Part shown: in pieces, positions 9,433 to 18,996 of the stretch
How the letters are laid out: each line of letters starts with the position of its first letter
Numbering within the stretch: the first letter of the stretch is position 1
Assembly: GCF_014651075.1 (NCBI RefSeq)
Contig: NZ_BMWE01000001.1
Coordinates: forward strand, 620,001-684,000
Reading direction: 5' to 3'
DNA: 64,000 nucleotides
From: Streptomyces djakartensis
Lineage (GTDB): Bacteria; Actinomycetota; Actinomycetes; Streptomycetales; Streptomycetaceae
Notes under the pieces: model-generated
The model's input: only the letters and a program-made list of their open reading frames with translations
Told to the model about the DNA's origin: nothing
The model's database searches: none
Made by a program: the position numbers and the translations under genes

Positions 9433-10452
9433 ATGCGCAGTCACCGGAAGCCGGCGGCGGCCGGGCTGGGCTGTCTGATCGCCCTCGCCACCACGGCGTG
9501 CTCCGGACAGGGCGAGGCGGCCCGCCCGGCGCCCTCGGCGCCGGCCCCGCCGAGCACCTCGCGCCCCGACGGGCCCGGCACCTCGTACGCCCCGTACGTC
9601 AGCGCCACGGATGCCGCCGGCACCGACACCGCCGGCTCCCCCACGACGTACAACCTGGCCTTCGTGCTGGCCGGCGGTGACGGGTGCACCCCGCGCTGGG
9701 ACGGCACCCGTGACATCGGTGATCCGGCGGTGAAGTCCCGTATCGCGAAGCTCAAGGCGGACGGCGGCCAGGTCCGGGTCTCCTTCGGCGGTGCCTCCGG
9801 CAAGGAGCTCGCGGCGGCCTGCGACAGCGCGCCGGAACTGGCGGCGGCCTACGGCGAGGCCCTCGACGCGGCCGGTGCCACCCGGGCCGACTTCGACGTC
9901 GAGGGTGACGAACTCGCCGACTCCGCCTCCGTCGGCGTGCGTTCGAAGGCGATCGCCCTGCTCCAGAAGGAACGCACCGGTCTGGAGGTCTCGTTCACCC
10001 TCCCGGTGATGCCCCACGGCATGGGCAAGGACAGCCTGGCGCTGCTGCACTCCGCCAACGACAACGCCGTACGGGTCGCCACGGTCAACCTGATGACGAT
10101 GAACTACGGCAAGTCCTACGACGGCGACATGGGCGGCTACGCCCTCGCGGCAGCGAAGGCCGCGCACAAGCAGCTGCGGAAGGTCTTCGGCACGTCGGAC
10201 GCGGAGGCCTGGCGGGGCATGGCGCTCACCTCGATGATCGGCGTCAACGACGTCGACGGCGAGACCTTCACGCTCGCCGACGCGGCCGAGGTCCGTGCGT
10301 TCGCCGAGGAGAAGGGCATCGGGTGGGTGTCGATGTGGTCGGCGGCGCGGGACCGGCAGTGCCCGGACGGCACGGCCACCGACCGGGCGGCTACCGACTG
10401 CAGCGGGGTGAGGCAGAGTTCCGGGGCGTTCGCGCGGGAGTTCGCGGGCTGA
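9433..10452 (+). CDS. GH18-like (chitinase-type) secreted lipoprotein
   Basis: The 339-residue protein starts with a basic n-region, a hydrophobic stretch and a plausible lipobox ending in C23 (ATTAC), then a Pro/Ala/Ser-rich linker. The remaining 270 residues look like a GH18 TIM barrel: [17 protein letters not shown] matches the sxGG strand, and DFDVEGDE (D153, D155, E157) matches the catalytic DxxDxDxE motif, with E157 the likely proton donor. NLMTMNYG fits the later MxYD-type strand. It belongs to the divergent PF-ChiA-like group rather than classical chitinases. A GGGAGC ribosome site precedes the ATG. Chitin as substrate is inferred only. Confidence 0.75.
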   Translation: MRSHRKPAAAGLGCLIALATTACSGQGEAARPAPSAPAPPSTSRPDGPGTSYAPYVSATDAAGTDTAGSPTTYNLAFVLAGGDGCTPRWDGTRDIGDPAVKSRIAKLKADGGQVRVSFGGASGKELAAACDSAPELAAAYGEALDAAGATRADFDVEGDELADSASVGVRSKAIALLQKERTGLEVSFTLPVMPHGMGKDSLALLHSANDNAVRVATVNLMTMNYGKSYDGDMGGYALAAAKAAHKQLRKVFGTSDAEAWRGMALTSMIGVNDVDGETFTLADAAEVRAFAEEKGIGWVSMWSAARDRQCPDGTATDRAATDCSGVRQSSGAFAREFAG

Positions 10453-10475
10453 CCCGGTGCCGGGGGAGGCCGGCT

Positions 10476-10922
10476 TCAGCGCCGCCGGTGCACGAGCCGC
10501 CCCGCGCACACCGTCGCGACGCACTCCCCCGCCGCGTCGTAGACGGCGAGGTCGGCGCGGCCGGTCGGGACGATCGCGGTGTGCCGCGCACGCGGCAGGA
10601 CGACGACGTCGTTGCGGTCGGCGGCGGACCGGAGTTCCGCCGAGTCGACGTACTCCTCCAGGACCGCCACCGCGCCGAGTTTCAGCACCGCGTGGACGCG
10701 TTCGCGGGGGCTCGGGGCGTCCGGGAGCGGGCCTTCGTGGACGCGGGCGGGGCCGAGCGTGCCGGGCCAGCGACGCACCCGTGCCTTCGGGAACGCCTCG
10801 CGCACGTCGGCGAGTTTCCCGACGGCGCCGATCCGGTCCCGTCCGACGACCACCGCGCCACCCTTGACGGGCTCGGAGTCCCAGGTGACGCGGACCGCGT
10901 CGGCCGTGTGAATGGTCTCCAA
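10476..10922 (-). CDS. Amidohydrolase composite-domain protein lacking the TIM barrel
   Basis: A 148-residue protein resembling the two outer ends of an amidohydrolase such as imidazolonepropionase joined together. Its N-terminus ([10 protein letters not shown], then [15 protein letters not shown]) matches the opening beta-sandwich strands, and its end ([21 protein letters not shown]) matches the closing strands with the usual ADLV-x-D pattern. The metal-binding barrel (HxH, Lys, His, Asp) is absent, so it should not be a hydrolase by itself. The start is uncertain; the TTG at 10922 is used here, with no ATG or GTG upstream in a good context. It lies 56 bp downstream of mqnC on the same strand. 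Confidence 0.7.
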   Translation of the reverse strand: METIHTADAVRVTWDSEPVKGGAVVVGRDRIGAVGKLADVREAFPKARVRRWPGTLGPARVHEGPLPDAPSPRERVHAVLKLGAVAVLEEYVDSAELRSAADRNDVVVLPRARHTAIVPTGRADLAVYDAAGECVATVCAGRLVHRRR

Positions 10923-10978
10923 CTCTTCTGCGCCGCCGATCGGTTGAGGGCTGATCAGTAGGGGAATCGGCTCGGGGC

Positions 10979-12178
10979 TCAGTTGGGGGCGAGCAGCTTC
11001 AGCTCGGGGTGAGCCGTGCCGCCCTCGATGGCCGTGGACGAGAGGTGCGAGACCACGCGGTCGTCGGCGGGGTCCATCGCCGGGTCGTCGTGGACGACGA
11101 GGTGCTCGTACGTGGTCGACCGCTGCGCGGGCACCCGGCCGGCCTTCCGGATCAGGTCGATGATCTCCAGCCGGTTGGACCGGTGCTTGGCTCCGGCGGA
11201 GGAGACGACGTTCTCCTCCAGCATGATCGAGCCGAGGTCGTCGGCGCCGTAGTGCAGGGAGAGCTGCCCGATCTCCTTGCCCGTGGTCAGCCACGAGCCC
11301 TGGATGTGGGCGATGTTGTCCATGAACAGCCGCGCGATGGCGATCATCCGCAGGTACTCGAAGATCGTCGCCTGCGTCCGGCCCTTCAGGTGGTTGTTCT
11401 CGGGCTGGTAGGTGTACGGGATGAAGGCGCGGAAGCCGCCCGTGCGGTCCTGCACGTCCCGGATCATCCGCAGGTGCTCGATGCGCTCGGCGTTGGTCTC
11501 GCCGGTGCCCATGAGCATGGTGGACGTCGACTCCACGCCCAGGTTGTGCGCGATCTCCATGATCTCCAGCCAGCGCTCGCCGGACTCCTTCAGCGGGGCG
11601 ATGGCCTTGCGGGGCCGCTCGGGGAGCAGTTCGGCACCGGCGCCGGCGAAGGAGTCGAGCCCGGCGGCGTGGATGCGCTGGATGGCCTCCTCCACGCTCA
11701 CCTTGGAGATCCGGGCCATGTGCTCGACCTCGGACGCCCCCAGGCTGTGGATGACCAGCTCCGGGAAGGCCTTCTTGATGGCGGAGAAGTGCTTCTCGTA
11801 GTACTCGACGCCGTAGTCCGGGTGGTGCCCGCCCTGGAACATGATCTGGGTGCCGCCCAGCTCGACCGTCTCGGCGCACCGGCGCAGGATGTCGTCCAGG
11901 TCGCGCGTCCAGCCCTTGGCGGTGTCCTTGGGGGCGGCGTAGAAGGCGCAGAAACGGCAGGCCGTGACGCAGACGTTCGTGTAGTTGATGTTCCGTTCGA
12001 TGATGTACGTCGCGATGTGCTCGGTGCCCGCGTAGCGACGGCGGCGTACGGCGTCGGCGGCCGCGCCCAGCGCGTGCAGCGGGGCGTCCCGGTACAGCGC
12101 GAGCGCCTCTTCGGGGGTGATCCGCCCACCGGCGGCTGCACGGTCGAGGATGGGCTGAAGGTCGGCCTTCTCGGTCAC
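10979..12178 (-). CDS. mqnC: Cyclic dehypoxanthinyl futalosine synthase
   Basis: Radical SAM enzyme that cyclises dehypoxanthinyl futalosine in the futalosine route to menaquinone. The cluster motif CxxxCxxC is C70-VTA-C74-RF-C77, and the surrounding [16 protein letters not shown] is diagnostic of the MqnC/MqnE/CofH group. [16 protein letters not shown] is the usual QGG-H segment of MqnC. The 399-residue length is normal. MqnC is told from MqnE, also present in the window, by these motifs and by the [13 protein letters not shown] region. Confidence 0.95.
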   Translation of the reverse strand: MTEKADLQPILDRAAAGGRITPEEALALYRDAPLHALGAAADAVRRRRYAGTEHIATYIIERNINYTNVCVTACRFCAFYAAPKDTAKGWTRDLDDILRRCAETVELGGTQIMFQGGHHPDYGVEYYEKHFSAIKKAFPELVIHSLGASEVEHMARISKVSVEEAIQRIHAAGLDSFAGAGAELLPERPRKAIAPLKESGERWLEIMEIAHNLGVESTSTMLMGTGETNAERIEHLRMIRDVQDRTGGFRAFIPYTYQPENNHLKGRTQATIFEYLRMIAIARLFMDNIAHIQGSWLTTGKEIGQLSLHYGADDLGSIMLEENVVSSAGAKHRSNRLEIIDLIRKAGRVPAQRSTTYEHLVVHDDPAMDPADDRVVSHLSSTAIEGGTAHPELKLLAPN

Positions 12179-12248
12179 CGGGCGTCCCTTTCGTAAGGGT
12201 TGTGGACGGACCAGGCCAGCGTACGCCAGCCCTACGGACCGCTGGACG

Positions 12249-12977
12249 TCAGGCCGTCAGGGCCCCGGCCAGCAGTCCCAGGAAGGCGCCCGTGATCAGG
12301 AACGGCCCGAAGGCGATCGCCGTCTTGCGGTCGGCCCGCCGGGCGACGACGAGGGCGCCGCCGTACAGCGCGCCCAGCAGGAACCCGGCGAACGTGCCGA
12401 GCATCACGGTCGGCCAGCCGTACCAGCCGAGTACCGCTCCCGTGCCCAGGGCGAGCTTGACGTCGCCGAAGCCCATTCCCGCGGGGTTGATGAGGAACAG
12501 CGCGAAGTAGCCGCCGCCCAGCGCGAGCGAGCCGAGCAGGGCGGTCGTCCACTGCCCCGCGTGCTCCGGCACGAGCGCGGTGAGGCCGAGCAGGGCGAGT
12601 GCGGCTCCGGCGAACGGGAGGGTGAGCGGGTCGGGCAGCCGCCGCACCCGGAAGTCGACGACCGTCAGCAGCACCCCGACGGGTGCGAGCAGCAGCCACA
12701 CGCCCAGCTCGGGCCGGGTACCGGTGGCGGCGGCGAGGGCGGCGCAGACCAGGGCGGTGGCGATCACCAGTGGTGTCGTTCGCGGCCCGTACCCGGCCTT
12801 CTCGCACTCCGGGCAGGAGGCCCGTCCCAGCCAGCCCTCGATGGCATGGCCGCCGGGGCACCGCTGGTGCCACGGCTCCCCCGAGGGGGCCGAGAACCGG
12901 TAGGCCGCGCGCGGCAGGAACGCGCCCGCCGCCGCGCCCCACAGCGCGGCGGCGACGGCCAGTGACGAGGTGCTCAT
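12249..12977 (-). CDS. A24-family prepilin peptidase-like membrane protease
   Basis: Predicted integral-membrane aspartic protease of the type IV prepilin peptidase family, 242 residues with about seven hydrophobic segments. Both catalytic Asp motifs are there: VVDFRVRRLPD and GMGFGDVKL. The N-terminal loop has two Cys pairs of the type that bind zinc in other family members (QRCPGGH and ASCPECE). No pilin or tad secretion genes adjoin it in this window, so its substrate is unknown. The ATG at 12977 was chosen as the start of the first hydrophobic segment; its ribosome site (AAGTGGG) is weak and close. Confidence 0.85.
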   Translation of the reverse strand: MSTSSLAVAAALWGAAAGAFLPRAAYRFSAPSGEPWHQRCPGGHAIEGWLGRASCPECEKAGYGPRTTPLVIATALVCAALAAATGTRPELGVWLLLAPVGVLLTVVDFRVRRLPDPLTLPFAGAALALLGLTALVPEHAGQWTTALLGSLALGGGYFALFLINPAGMGFGDVKLALGTGAVLGWYGWPTVMLGTFAGFLLGALYGGALVVARRADRKTAIAFGPFLITGAFLGLLAGALTA

Positions 12978-13134
12978 CCCACTTGGGCCATCGTCGACGA
13001 GCTCGATGCGCGGCGTCGTGGCATGGCGGGTGTCCTGGGGTCGTATCCGGTGCGGAGTGGGGCGGGTTGTGGAGAAGAGGCGTGCCGCCGAGCCTACGAG
13101 ATTTGTGAACGGTCCACGTCCGGCCGACGCGAAA

Positions 13135-13161
13135 GGCCCCGGATCCAGCGGATCCGGGGCC
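13135..13161 (-). terminator. Hairpin terminator after the small peptide gene
   Basis: A perfect 12-bp stem, GGCCCCGGATCC (13135-13146) against GGATCCGGGGCC (13150-13161), with a 3-base loop. On the minus strand it is followed by TTTC. It starts 16 bp past the stop of the 75-residue peptide gene. Confidence 0.8.
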
Positions 13162-13176
13162 CTCGGTTCGCGTTCG

Positions 13177-13404
13177 TCAGTGCGCGACAGCGGCGTTGAG
13201 GTGCAGGTCCGCCGCGACACCCTGCGGCGACACGGCGAGGCCCGCGCCACCGCCCAGGCCGGCGGTGACGCCCGCGGCCGTCGTCTCGACGTAGAGGCCG
13301 GCTGCGGCACCGGCACCCGCTGCGCCGCCCGCCTGGCCGCCGGCGACGGTGTCCAGCTCGGCGTCGGACATCTGGGCGGTCTGGATCTGCGGGGTGAAGG
13401 CCAT
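13177..13404 (-). CDS. Small peptide with double-glycine-type leader (RiPP/bacteriocin-like)
   Basis: A 75-residue peptide with ribosome site AAGGGAA eight bases before the ATG at 13404 and its own strong terminator. Residues 12-23, MSDAELDTVAGG, have the acidic helix and terminal Gly-Gly of leaders cut by C39-type peptidase transporters. The part after GG is almost entirely Gly, Ala, Val and Leu with a few Ser and Thr and no Cys, so lanthionine or sactionine bridges are impossible; it resembles unmodified class II bacteriocin or structural Gly/Ala-rich peptides. No maturation enzyme or C39 transporter is within the window. The nearest protease gene is the unrelated A24 peptidase downstream. 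Function unknown. Confidence 0.7.
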   Translation of the reverse strand: MAFTPQIQTAQMSDAELDTVAGGQAGGAAGAGAAAGLYVETTAAGVTAGLGGGAGLAVSPQGVAADLHLNAAVAH

Positions 13405-13523
13405 GGAGGGCGGTTCCCTTCGTATCAAAATTCGAAAGTGCTCAAGCGCGACCGATCAAAGCACGCCAGGAGAACGGACGGCCAGTCACCGGCATTGCCG
13501 CGCCCTGAATTCAGGCGACCAAA

Positions 13524-13537
13524 TTCACATGCGTGAA
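13524..13537. promoter_or_regulatory. Palindrome upstream of the small peptide gene
   Basis: TTCAC-ATGC-GTGAA, a 5-bp inverted repeat around a 4-bp centre, lies 120 bp upstream of the peptide start in an AT-richer 320-bp region between it and the LCP gene. It is a possible operator for a dimeric regulator; no consensus is recognised. Confidence 0.3.
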
Positions 13538-13727
13538 CATTCGGTCACCGAAGCACGCGCCACCTTCACAAGTTCCGCCGTTGCACGGTACATGAGTGCA
13601 ATGTGCGACGCGGCCTGCGTCCGTCGCCCCGCCCCTTCCCCGGTTTCTCACGGCCGCACGGTGAACGGTGTGCAGATCCGCTGGTAATTCCTCCAGGTGC
13701 CCGTCCGATATCCCGCCGGATTCGCCG

Positions 13728-14873
13728 TCAGCCGATCGGCCGGTCTTCCCGCAAGGCCGTGAACAGCGCACGGGCCCGCCGGTCGTCCCACTTCACCGCG
13801 CTGCCCTTGGAGGTGCGCAGATCCGGGTCGGCGACGGGCACGTTCAACCGCCGGCCCCGGCCCGACGCGGCCTTCCGCAACGCCTCGAACAGCGACATGA
13901 GGTCGGGCAGCTCCGTGTCCTCGTCCACGATCAGCGTGTCGAGTCCGGCGCTCGCGGTCGGGAAGGACTTGGACGGGTCCGCGAGGGTGGACGGGGTGGC
14001 CGCCTTGCGGGCGAGGGCGGCGAGGAATCTCTGCTGGTTGCGGGTGCGCGCCAGGTCGCCCTCGGCTTCCTGCTTGCGCTGCCGCACGAAGGCCAGGGCC
14101 TCGGCGCCGTCCAGGTTCTGGCAGCCTGCGGGCAGGTTCGCGCCGGAGTCCTTGTCCCGTACGGGCCTGTCCAGGCACATGTCGACGCCGCCGACGGCGT
14201 CCACGACTCCCACGAACCCGGCGAACCCGATCTCCGCGTAGTGGTCGACGCGCACACCGGTGTTGCGCTCGACGGTCCGCACGAGCAGGTCGGGGCCGCC
14301 CAGCGAGTACGCCGCGTTCAGTTTGTCCGGCGCGGCCCGGTAGCTGCGGCCGGTGCCGGGGTCGACGTAGGGCGGGAGGGTCACCCAGGAGTCGCGCGGC
14401 AGGCTGAGCATGGTGGTGCCGTTCGCCCCGGTGTGCAGCAGGATCACCGAGTCGGTACGGCGGCCGTCGGTGGATCCGGTGTTCAGGTCCTTCCGATCCT
14501 GCTCCGACAGCCCCTCACGGCTGTCGGAACCGACGACCAGGTAGGTGGTGCCTTCCCCCGCCCGCGCCCGGCCGCCGAGCGCGCCGAGGTCGACCTCCTG
14601 GTTCAGCCGGGTGCCGGCCCACACGTACGTACCGGCGCCGGCGAGCAGCAGGGCGGTCGTCAGCACGGCCCCCGTCCGCACCAGCCGGCGGCCCTTGCCG
14701 GCTCGACGCCGCGGACTCCTGCTGCCGCCCGGCCCGCCGCCCCGCCGGCCGCGCTCGTGGCCGCCGCTGTCGTAACGGCCGGGCGCGGCGGGCGAGGACA
14801 TGCCGGGCAGGGGGGCGGTGCGGATAGAAGGCGGGGGTGCGGTACGGGGCGGACGGTCGGTCCAGTCGCTCAT
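13728..14873 (-). CDS. LytR-CpsA-Psr (LCP) family cell-wall glycopolymer ligase
   Basis: Predicted membrane-anchored enzyme that transfers undecaprenyl-linked glycopolymers to peptidoglycan. From the ATG at 14873 (GAGG site upstream) it has 381 residues: a cytosolic Pro/Arg/Gly-rich tail of about 70 residues, one membrane helix (about 72-92), then the extracellular LCP domain. Motifs seen are YLVVGSDSREG, DSVILLHT, LPRDSWV and the phosphate-binding DRARTRNQQ-type loop here as DLARTRNQQRFL. The neighbouring upstream gene is a GT2 glycosyltransferase, which may build a polymer it attaches. Confidence 0.92.
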   Translation of the reverse strand: MSDWTDRPPRTAPPPSIRTAPLPGMSSPAAPGRYDSGGHERGRRGGGPGGSRSPRRRAGKGRRLVRTGAVLTTALLLAGAGTYVWAGTRLNQEVDLGALGGRARAGEGTTYLVVGSDSREGLSEQDRKDLNTGSTDGRRTDSVILLHTGANGTTMLSLPRDSWVTLPPYVDPGTGRSYRAAPDKLNAAYSLGGPDLLVRTVERNTGVRVDHYAEIGFAGFVGVVDAVGGVDMCLDRPVRDKDSGANLPAGCQNLDGAEALAFVRQRKQEAEGDLARTRNQQRFLAALARKAATPSTLADPSKSFPTASAGLDTLIVDEDTELPDLMSLFEALRKAASGRGRRLNVPVADPDLRTSKGSAVKWDDRRARALFTALREDRPIG

Positions 14874-14907
14874 CGGCGCCTCGAAGGTGCTGTGGGGGGC
14901 TCTCGGG

Positions 14908-17025
14908 TCAGCGCATCGGCACACTCCTATACGGGACGGGCCCGCCGATCTGTTCAGCGGCCGTCCCCGACCGCTTCATCCGCTGCCACCTGAGCCGGCT
15001 CCCCAGCAGCAGCGCGACCAGCGACTGGATCACGACGAGATACATCAACTGCCGGTAGACGACGATCTGGAACGGCATCGACCACAGGGCCCGCACCGGC
15101 TCCCCGTCGAGTCTGAGCGCGTAGCCGGAGCAGACGATCTGCACACCGAGGAACGCGAACCACACCGCGGCCGACTCCCACGGGTCCCGGAACAGCACCC
15201 CGTACAGGGCGTAGACGTCGATGACGGGCGCGAGCAGCGGCAGGGCGACCTGGAAGAGCGCGAGGTACGTCAGACCGCGCCGCCCGAACCGCCCGGCGGG
15301 CCCGGTGCTGAGGAGGGCCCCGCGGTGCTTCCACATCGCCTGGAGCGTGCCGTAGCACCACCGGTACCGCTGCCGCCACAACTGCCTGACGCTGCTGGGC
15401 ACTTCGGTCCAGGCGACGGCGGACTCCTCGTACAGCACCCGCCAGCCGGCCCGCCACAGCGCCATCGTCAGGTCGGTGTCCTCGGCGAGGGTGTCCTCGC
15501 TGACCCCGCCGACCCCGATCACCGCGTCCCGGCGGAAGGCCCCGATCGCCCCCGGCACGGTGGGCATGCACTCCAGCACCTCGAACATGCGCCGGTCGAG
15601 GTTGAAGCCGAAGACGTACTCGAGGTGCTGCCAACGGCCCAGCAGAGTGCGCCGGTTGCCGACCTTGGTGTTTCCGCTGACCGCTCCGACGGCCGGATGC
15701 GCGAGCGGCTCGACGATCCGCTCGACGGCGTCCGGCTCGAACACGGTGTCGGCGTCGACCATCACGACGATGTCATGGCGGGCGTGGGCGAGACCCCGGT
15801 TGAGGGCGGCGGCCTTGCCCGAGTTGGGCTGCCGTACGACCTCGACCCGGGGATCACCCGTGTTCCGGGCGATGTCGGCGGTCCGGTCGGTCGATCCGTC
15901 GTCGATGACGACGATCTGCAGCTCGCGATGGCCGGAATCGAGCAGCGACCGCAGGGTGGACCCGATCCCGGCCTCCTCGTTGTACGCGGGGACCAGCACG
16001 GTCACGGGTCCGGACGTGTCCCGCATCCAGGGCGCCCCGGTCCGGAACCGCTCCAGCCGGCGCACGTGGGCCCGGGCGAACATGGCGAGCAGCAGCAGCC
16101 GCAGCACGCCCAGCCCTCCCGCCACGCCCAGAATCCAGATCATGGCGGTGGAGAAGACCTGCCCTGCGCCGGTGACCCAGATCAGCCCCCGCCCCAGCCA
16201 CCGCTCCACGAGCGACGGCGGCGCGTTCGGGATGAGCCCGAGCCCTTCGGAGACGGTGGTGAACCGCTCGACGCTCCGGTTCTTCAGCAGCCTGCGCGCC
16301 TCGAGATACGCGCTCTCCGTCTGGCTCAGCTGCCGCACGAGCCCCTGCGCCGGCTTCCGCGTCCCCTTGTCGGCGGCGACGAGCACGTACCCGTACCCGG
16401 TGGCCCGCCGCGCCGCCCGCCACTCGCGGCCGCACAGGGTGTCGGGGGTGGTGGTGCGCGGCATCCGCAGCAGGTTCGTACGCTGCCCGGTGGTCCCGGC
16501 GAGGGCGCTCTGGGTCAGCTCGAGCTCGGCCTGGAAGCGGGGCGCGGACGACTCCCCCAGCACGGCCCCGGTGTACGTGTTGGAACCGATCTCATGCCCC
16601 TCGGCACGAATACGCCGCATCAGCTCCGGGTGGCGGGCGGCCTGGGCCCCGTGCACGAAGAACGTGGCACGCGCCCGGTTGGCCTTCAGCAGGTCCAGCA
16701 GCCGCGGGGTCCACACGGGATCGGGCCCGCCGTCGAAGGTGAGCGCGACGGTCCGGGCGGGCATCGAACCGGTGCTGATCCCGCCCCGGTTGATCCCGAT
16801 CACGGGCCCGCCCTCGGCGACGGCCTCCGGCACGGGCGAGACGCAGGGCGTCCGCGTCTTCGCGGCGTCGACCTCGTGCTGGGTCCAGCCCTCGAAGATC
16901 AGGAAGGCGAAGACGAGGGGAAGGGTGAGGGCGAGCAGCAGCCAGTGGGCGCGGGGGTCCCGGGACTGTTTGTGGCGCCCTTTGCTGCGGCGGGGCCGGG
17001 TGTGGGGGGATGTGGGGGAGGTCAG
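14908..17025 (-). CDS. Bifunctional GT2 glycosyltransferase with degenerate polysaccharide-deacetylase domain
   Basis: A processive membrane glycosyltransferase of about 705 residues. Order: a basic N-terminus and one membrane helix, a NodB-fold domain (about 75-300), a membrane helix, a GT2 domain with VLVPAYNEEAG, DDGSTDRT, DADTVF, EDTDL and QRYRW, and C-terminal membrane helices. GT2 motifs are complete, as in hyaluronan/chitin/PNAG synthases. In the NodB domain the metal ligands are lost: TFDDGP reads TFDGGP and the HxxxH loop reads SNTYTG, so it is probably a pseudo-deacetylase. Start: the only in-frame upstream option with a ribosome site (GGTGA) is a CTG at 17025; the first in-frame ATG (16833) would remove the first membrane helix. 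An LCP gene follows. Confidence 0.85.
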   Translation of the reverse strand: MTSPTSPHTRPRRSKGRHKQSRDPRAHWLLLALTLPLVFAFLIFEGWTQHEVDAAKTRTPCVSPVPEAVAEGGPVIGINRGGISTGSMPARTVALTFDGGPDPVWTPRLLDLLKANRARATFFVHGAQAARHPELMRRIRAEGHEIGSNTYTGAVLGESSAPRFQAELELTQSALAGTTGQRTNLLRMPRTTTPDTLCGREWRAARRATGYGYVLVAADKGTRKPAQGLVRQLSQTESAYLEARRLLKNRSVERFTTVSEGLGLIPNAPPSLVERWLGRGLIWVTGAGQVFSTAMIWILGVAGGLGVLRLLLLAMFARAHVRRLERFRTGAPWMRDTSGPVTVLVPAYNEEAGIGSTLRSLLDSGHRELQIVVIDDGSTDRTADIARNTGDPRVEVVRQPNSGKAAALNRGLAHARHDIVVMVDADTVFEPDAVERIVEPLAHPAVGAVSGNTKVGNRRTLLGRWQHLEYVFGFNLDRRMFEVLECMPTVPGAIGAFRRDAVIGVGGVSEDTLAEDTDLTMALWRAGWRVLYEESAVAWTEVPSSVRQLWRQRYRWCYGTLQAMWKHRGALLSTGPAGRFGRRGLTYLALFQVALPLLAPVIDVYALYGVLFRDPWESAAVWFAFLGVQIVCSGYALRLDGEPVRALWSMPFQIVVYRQLMYLVVIQSLVALLLGSRLRWQRMKRSGTAAEQIGGPVPYRSVPMR

Positions 17026-17230
17026 GGGACGTCACCGCCCCCTGGCTCCGGCCGGGTACCGGCTCCCGCGACCGGCGCGGGCCGTCTTCTGCGGAGACCT
17101 TCGCCGGCCCGTCCGTGCGAACGGGGCGCCACCGTGGTGCACATGCTGCGGGAGTTGCGCATGGGGCGCGAGTGTAGTTTCGAAGTCTCGGCCGTACGGG
17201 CGGAACGGCGAGCTTCACAGGGCAGGGTGG

Positions 17231-18088
<858 letters not shown>

Positions 18089-18212
18089 CTAGCCCTCATG
18101 GCCTACCGACCCTCGCCCGGCCCCGCGGTCGGCCCGTGAGGCGCGGCGGGCGCCTTCACGGCCAGTCGGCGGAGGATGTTCAAACATTCGGGTGACGTGA
18201 TCTTGACCCCTA

Positions 18213-18240
18213 TTGCTTTCCGGTGCCCGCGTGCTAGGCT
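18213..18240 (+). promoter_or_regulatory. Putative vegetative promoter of the cold-shock gene
   Basis: TTGCTT (18213-18218) and TAGGCT (18235-18240) are separated by 16 bp. Transcription from here would give a 5' leader of about 155 bases before the cold-shock start, consistent with the long structured leaders of csp mRNAs. Confidence 0.45.
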
Positions 18241-18401
18241 CATCGCAAGTTGCAGTTTGGTTTCCCTTGCAGTACAGAGCCTGCGGAGCATGTGACCGCG
18301 GGCTCTCGTCATTCTCAGACGTATGCAGTTGTGCAGAATTCAAATCTTCACACTTGCTGGTTCTGGAGCAGGGCAACCCTTTTTGAGCCCAAGGAGGGCT
18401 T

Positions 18402-18605
18402 ATGGCTACCGGAACCGTGAAGTGGTTCAACGCCGAAAAGGGCTTTGGTTTCATCGCCCAGGAGGGCGGCGGTCCCGACGTCTTCGTCCACTACTCCGCG
18501 ATCAACGCGAGCGGCTTCCGTTCGCTCGAGGAGAACCAGCAGGTGTCTTTCGACGTCACGCAGGGCCCGAAGGGTCCGCAGGCTGAGAACGTCACGCCGG
18601 TCTGA
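18402..18605 (+). CDS. Cold-shock domain protein
   Basis: A 67-residue single cold-shock domain that binds single-stranded RNA and DNA and acts as an RNA chaperone. RNP1 is KGFGFIAQ and RNP2 is DVFVHYSAI. The AAGGAGG ribosome site is 9 bases from the ATG. The leader is about 155 bases and a strong terminator follows. It resembles the SC7.0/CspA-type proteins of Streptomyces. Confidence 0.96.
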   Translation: MATGTVKWFNAEKGFGFIAQEGGGPDVFVHYSAINASGFRSLEENQQVSFDVTQGPKGPQAENVTPV

Positions 18606-18619
18606 TCAGTAGTACCCAA

Positions 18620-18658
18620 GGAGCCCCCCGCCGTCAGGCGGCGGGGCTCCTGCCTTTT
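18620..18658 (+). terminator. Rho-independent terminator of the cold-shock gene
   Basis: A GC-rich stem of about 13 bp, GGAGCCCCCCGCCG against GGCGGCGGGGCTCC with a single bulge, is followed by TGCCTTTT, one of the few terminators here with a T run. It begins 15 bp after the stop. Confidence 0.9.
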
Positions 18659-18715
18659 CCCGGCCATGTCGTCCAGTGAATTCTCGCCGAATTCCGCCCG
18701 TGCGACGATGGGCGG

Positions 18716-18985
18716 ATGCGGAAAGACCTGGAGAACAGTGAGGACGGCGGCGGGGCGCCCGCCGACAGACGCCTGGCGGCCGGCCTGTCCGTCGGGCTGT
18801 CGCTCGGCACGGCCGTAGGGCTCGTGCTCGGTATGACCGTCTTCGACAACCTCGGTTTGGGTCTGGCTCTGGGTCTCGGATTCGGGACGGCGATCGGGGC
18901 CGGGCTCGGGGCCGGAATGGGGGCCGGACAGGGCCGGAGCGAGGGGCAGTGCGGAAACAGCCGGGGAGACGAGTCCCCGCAGTAG
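18716..18985 (+). CDS. Small glycine-zipper membrane protein
   Basis: An 89-residue protein with an acidic N-terminus and two hydrophobic segments (about residues 21-43 and 46-72) built from GxxxG and LGLGxALG repeats, the pattern of glycine-zipper helices that pack tightly in membranes. The tail is short and polar. No enzymatic motif. It is separated from the following methyltransferase by 11 bp and may be co-transcribed. Function unknown. Confidence 0.65.
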   Translation: MRKDLENSEDGGGAPADRRLAAGLSVGLSLGTAVGLVLGMTVFDNLGLGLALGLGFGTAIGAGLGAGMGAGQGRSEGQCGNSRGDESPQ

Positions 18986-18996
18986 GGTCCCGTGCC

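Noticed and set aside
13177..13404. Lanthipeptide or sactipeptide precursor
   Set aside because: The leader-like part fits, but the core has no Cys and no modification enzymes are encoded nearby.
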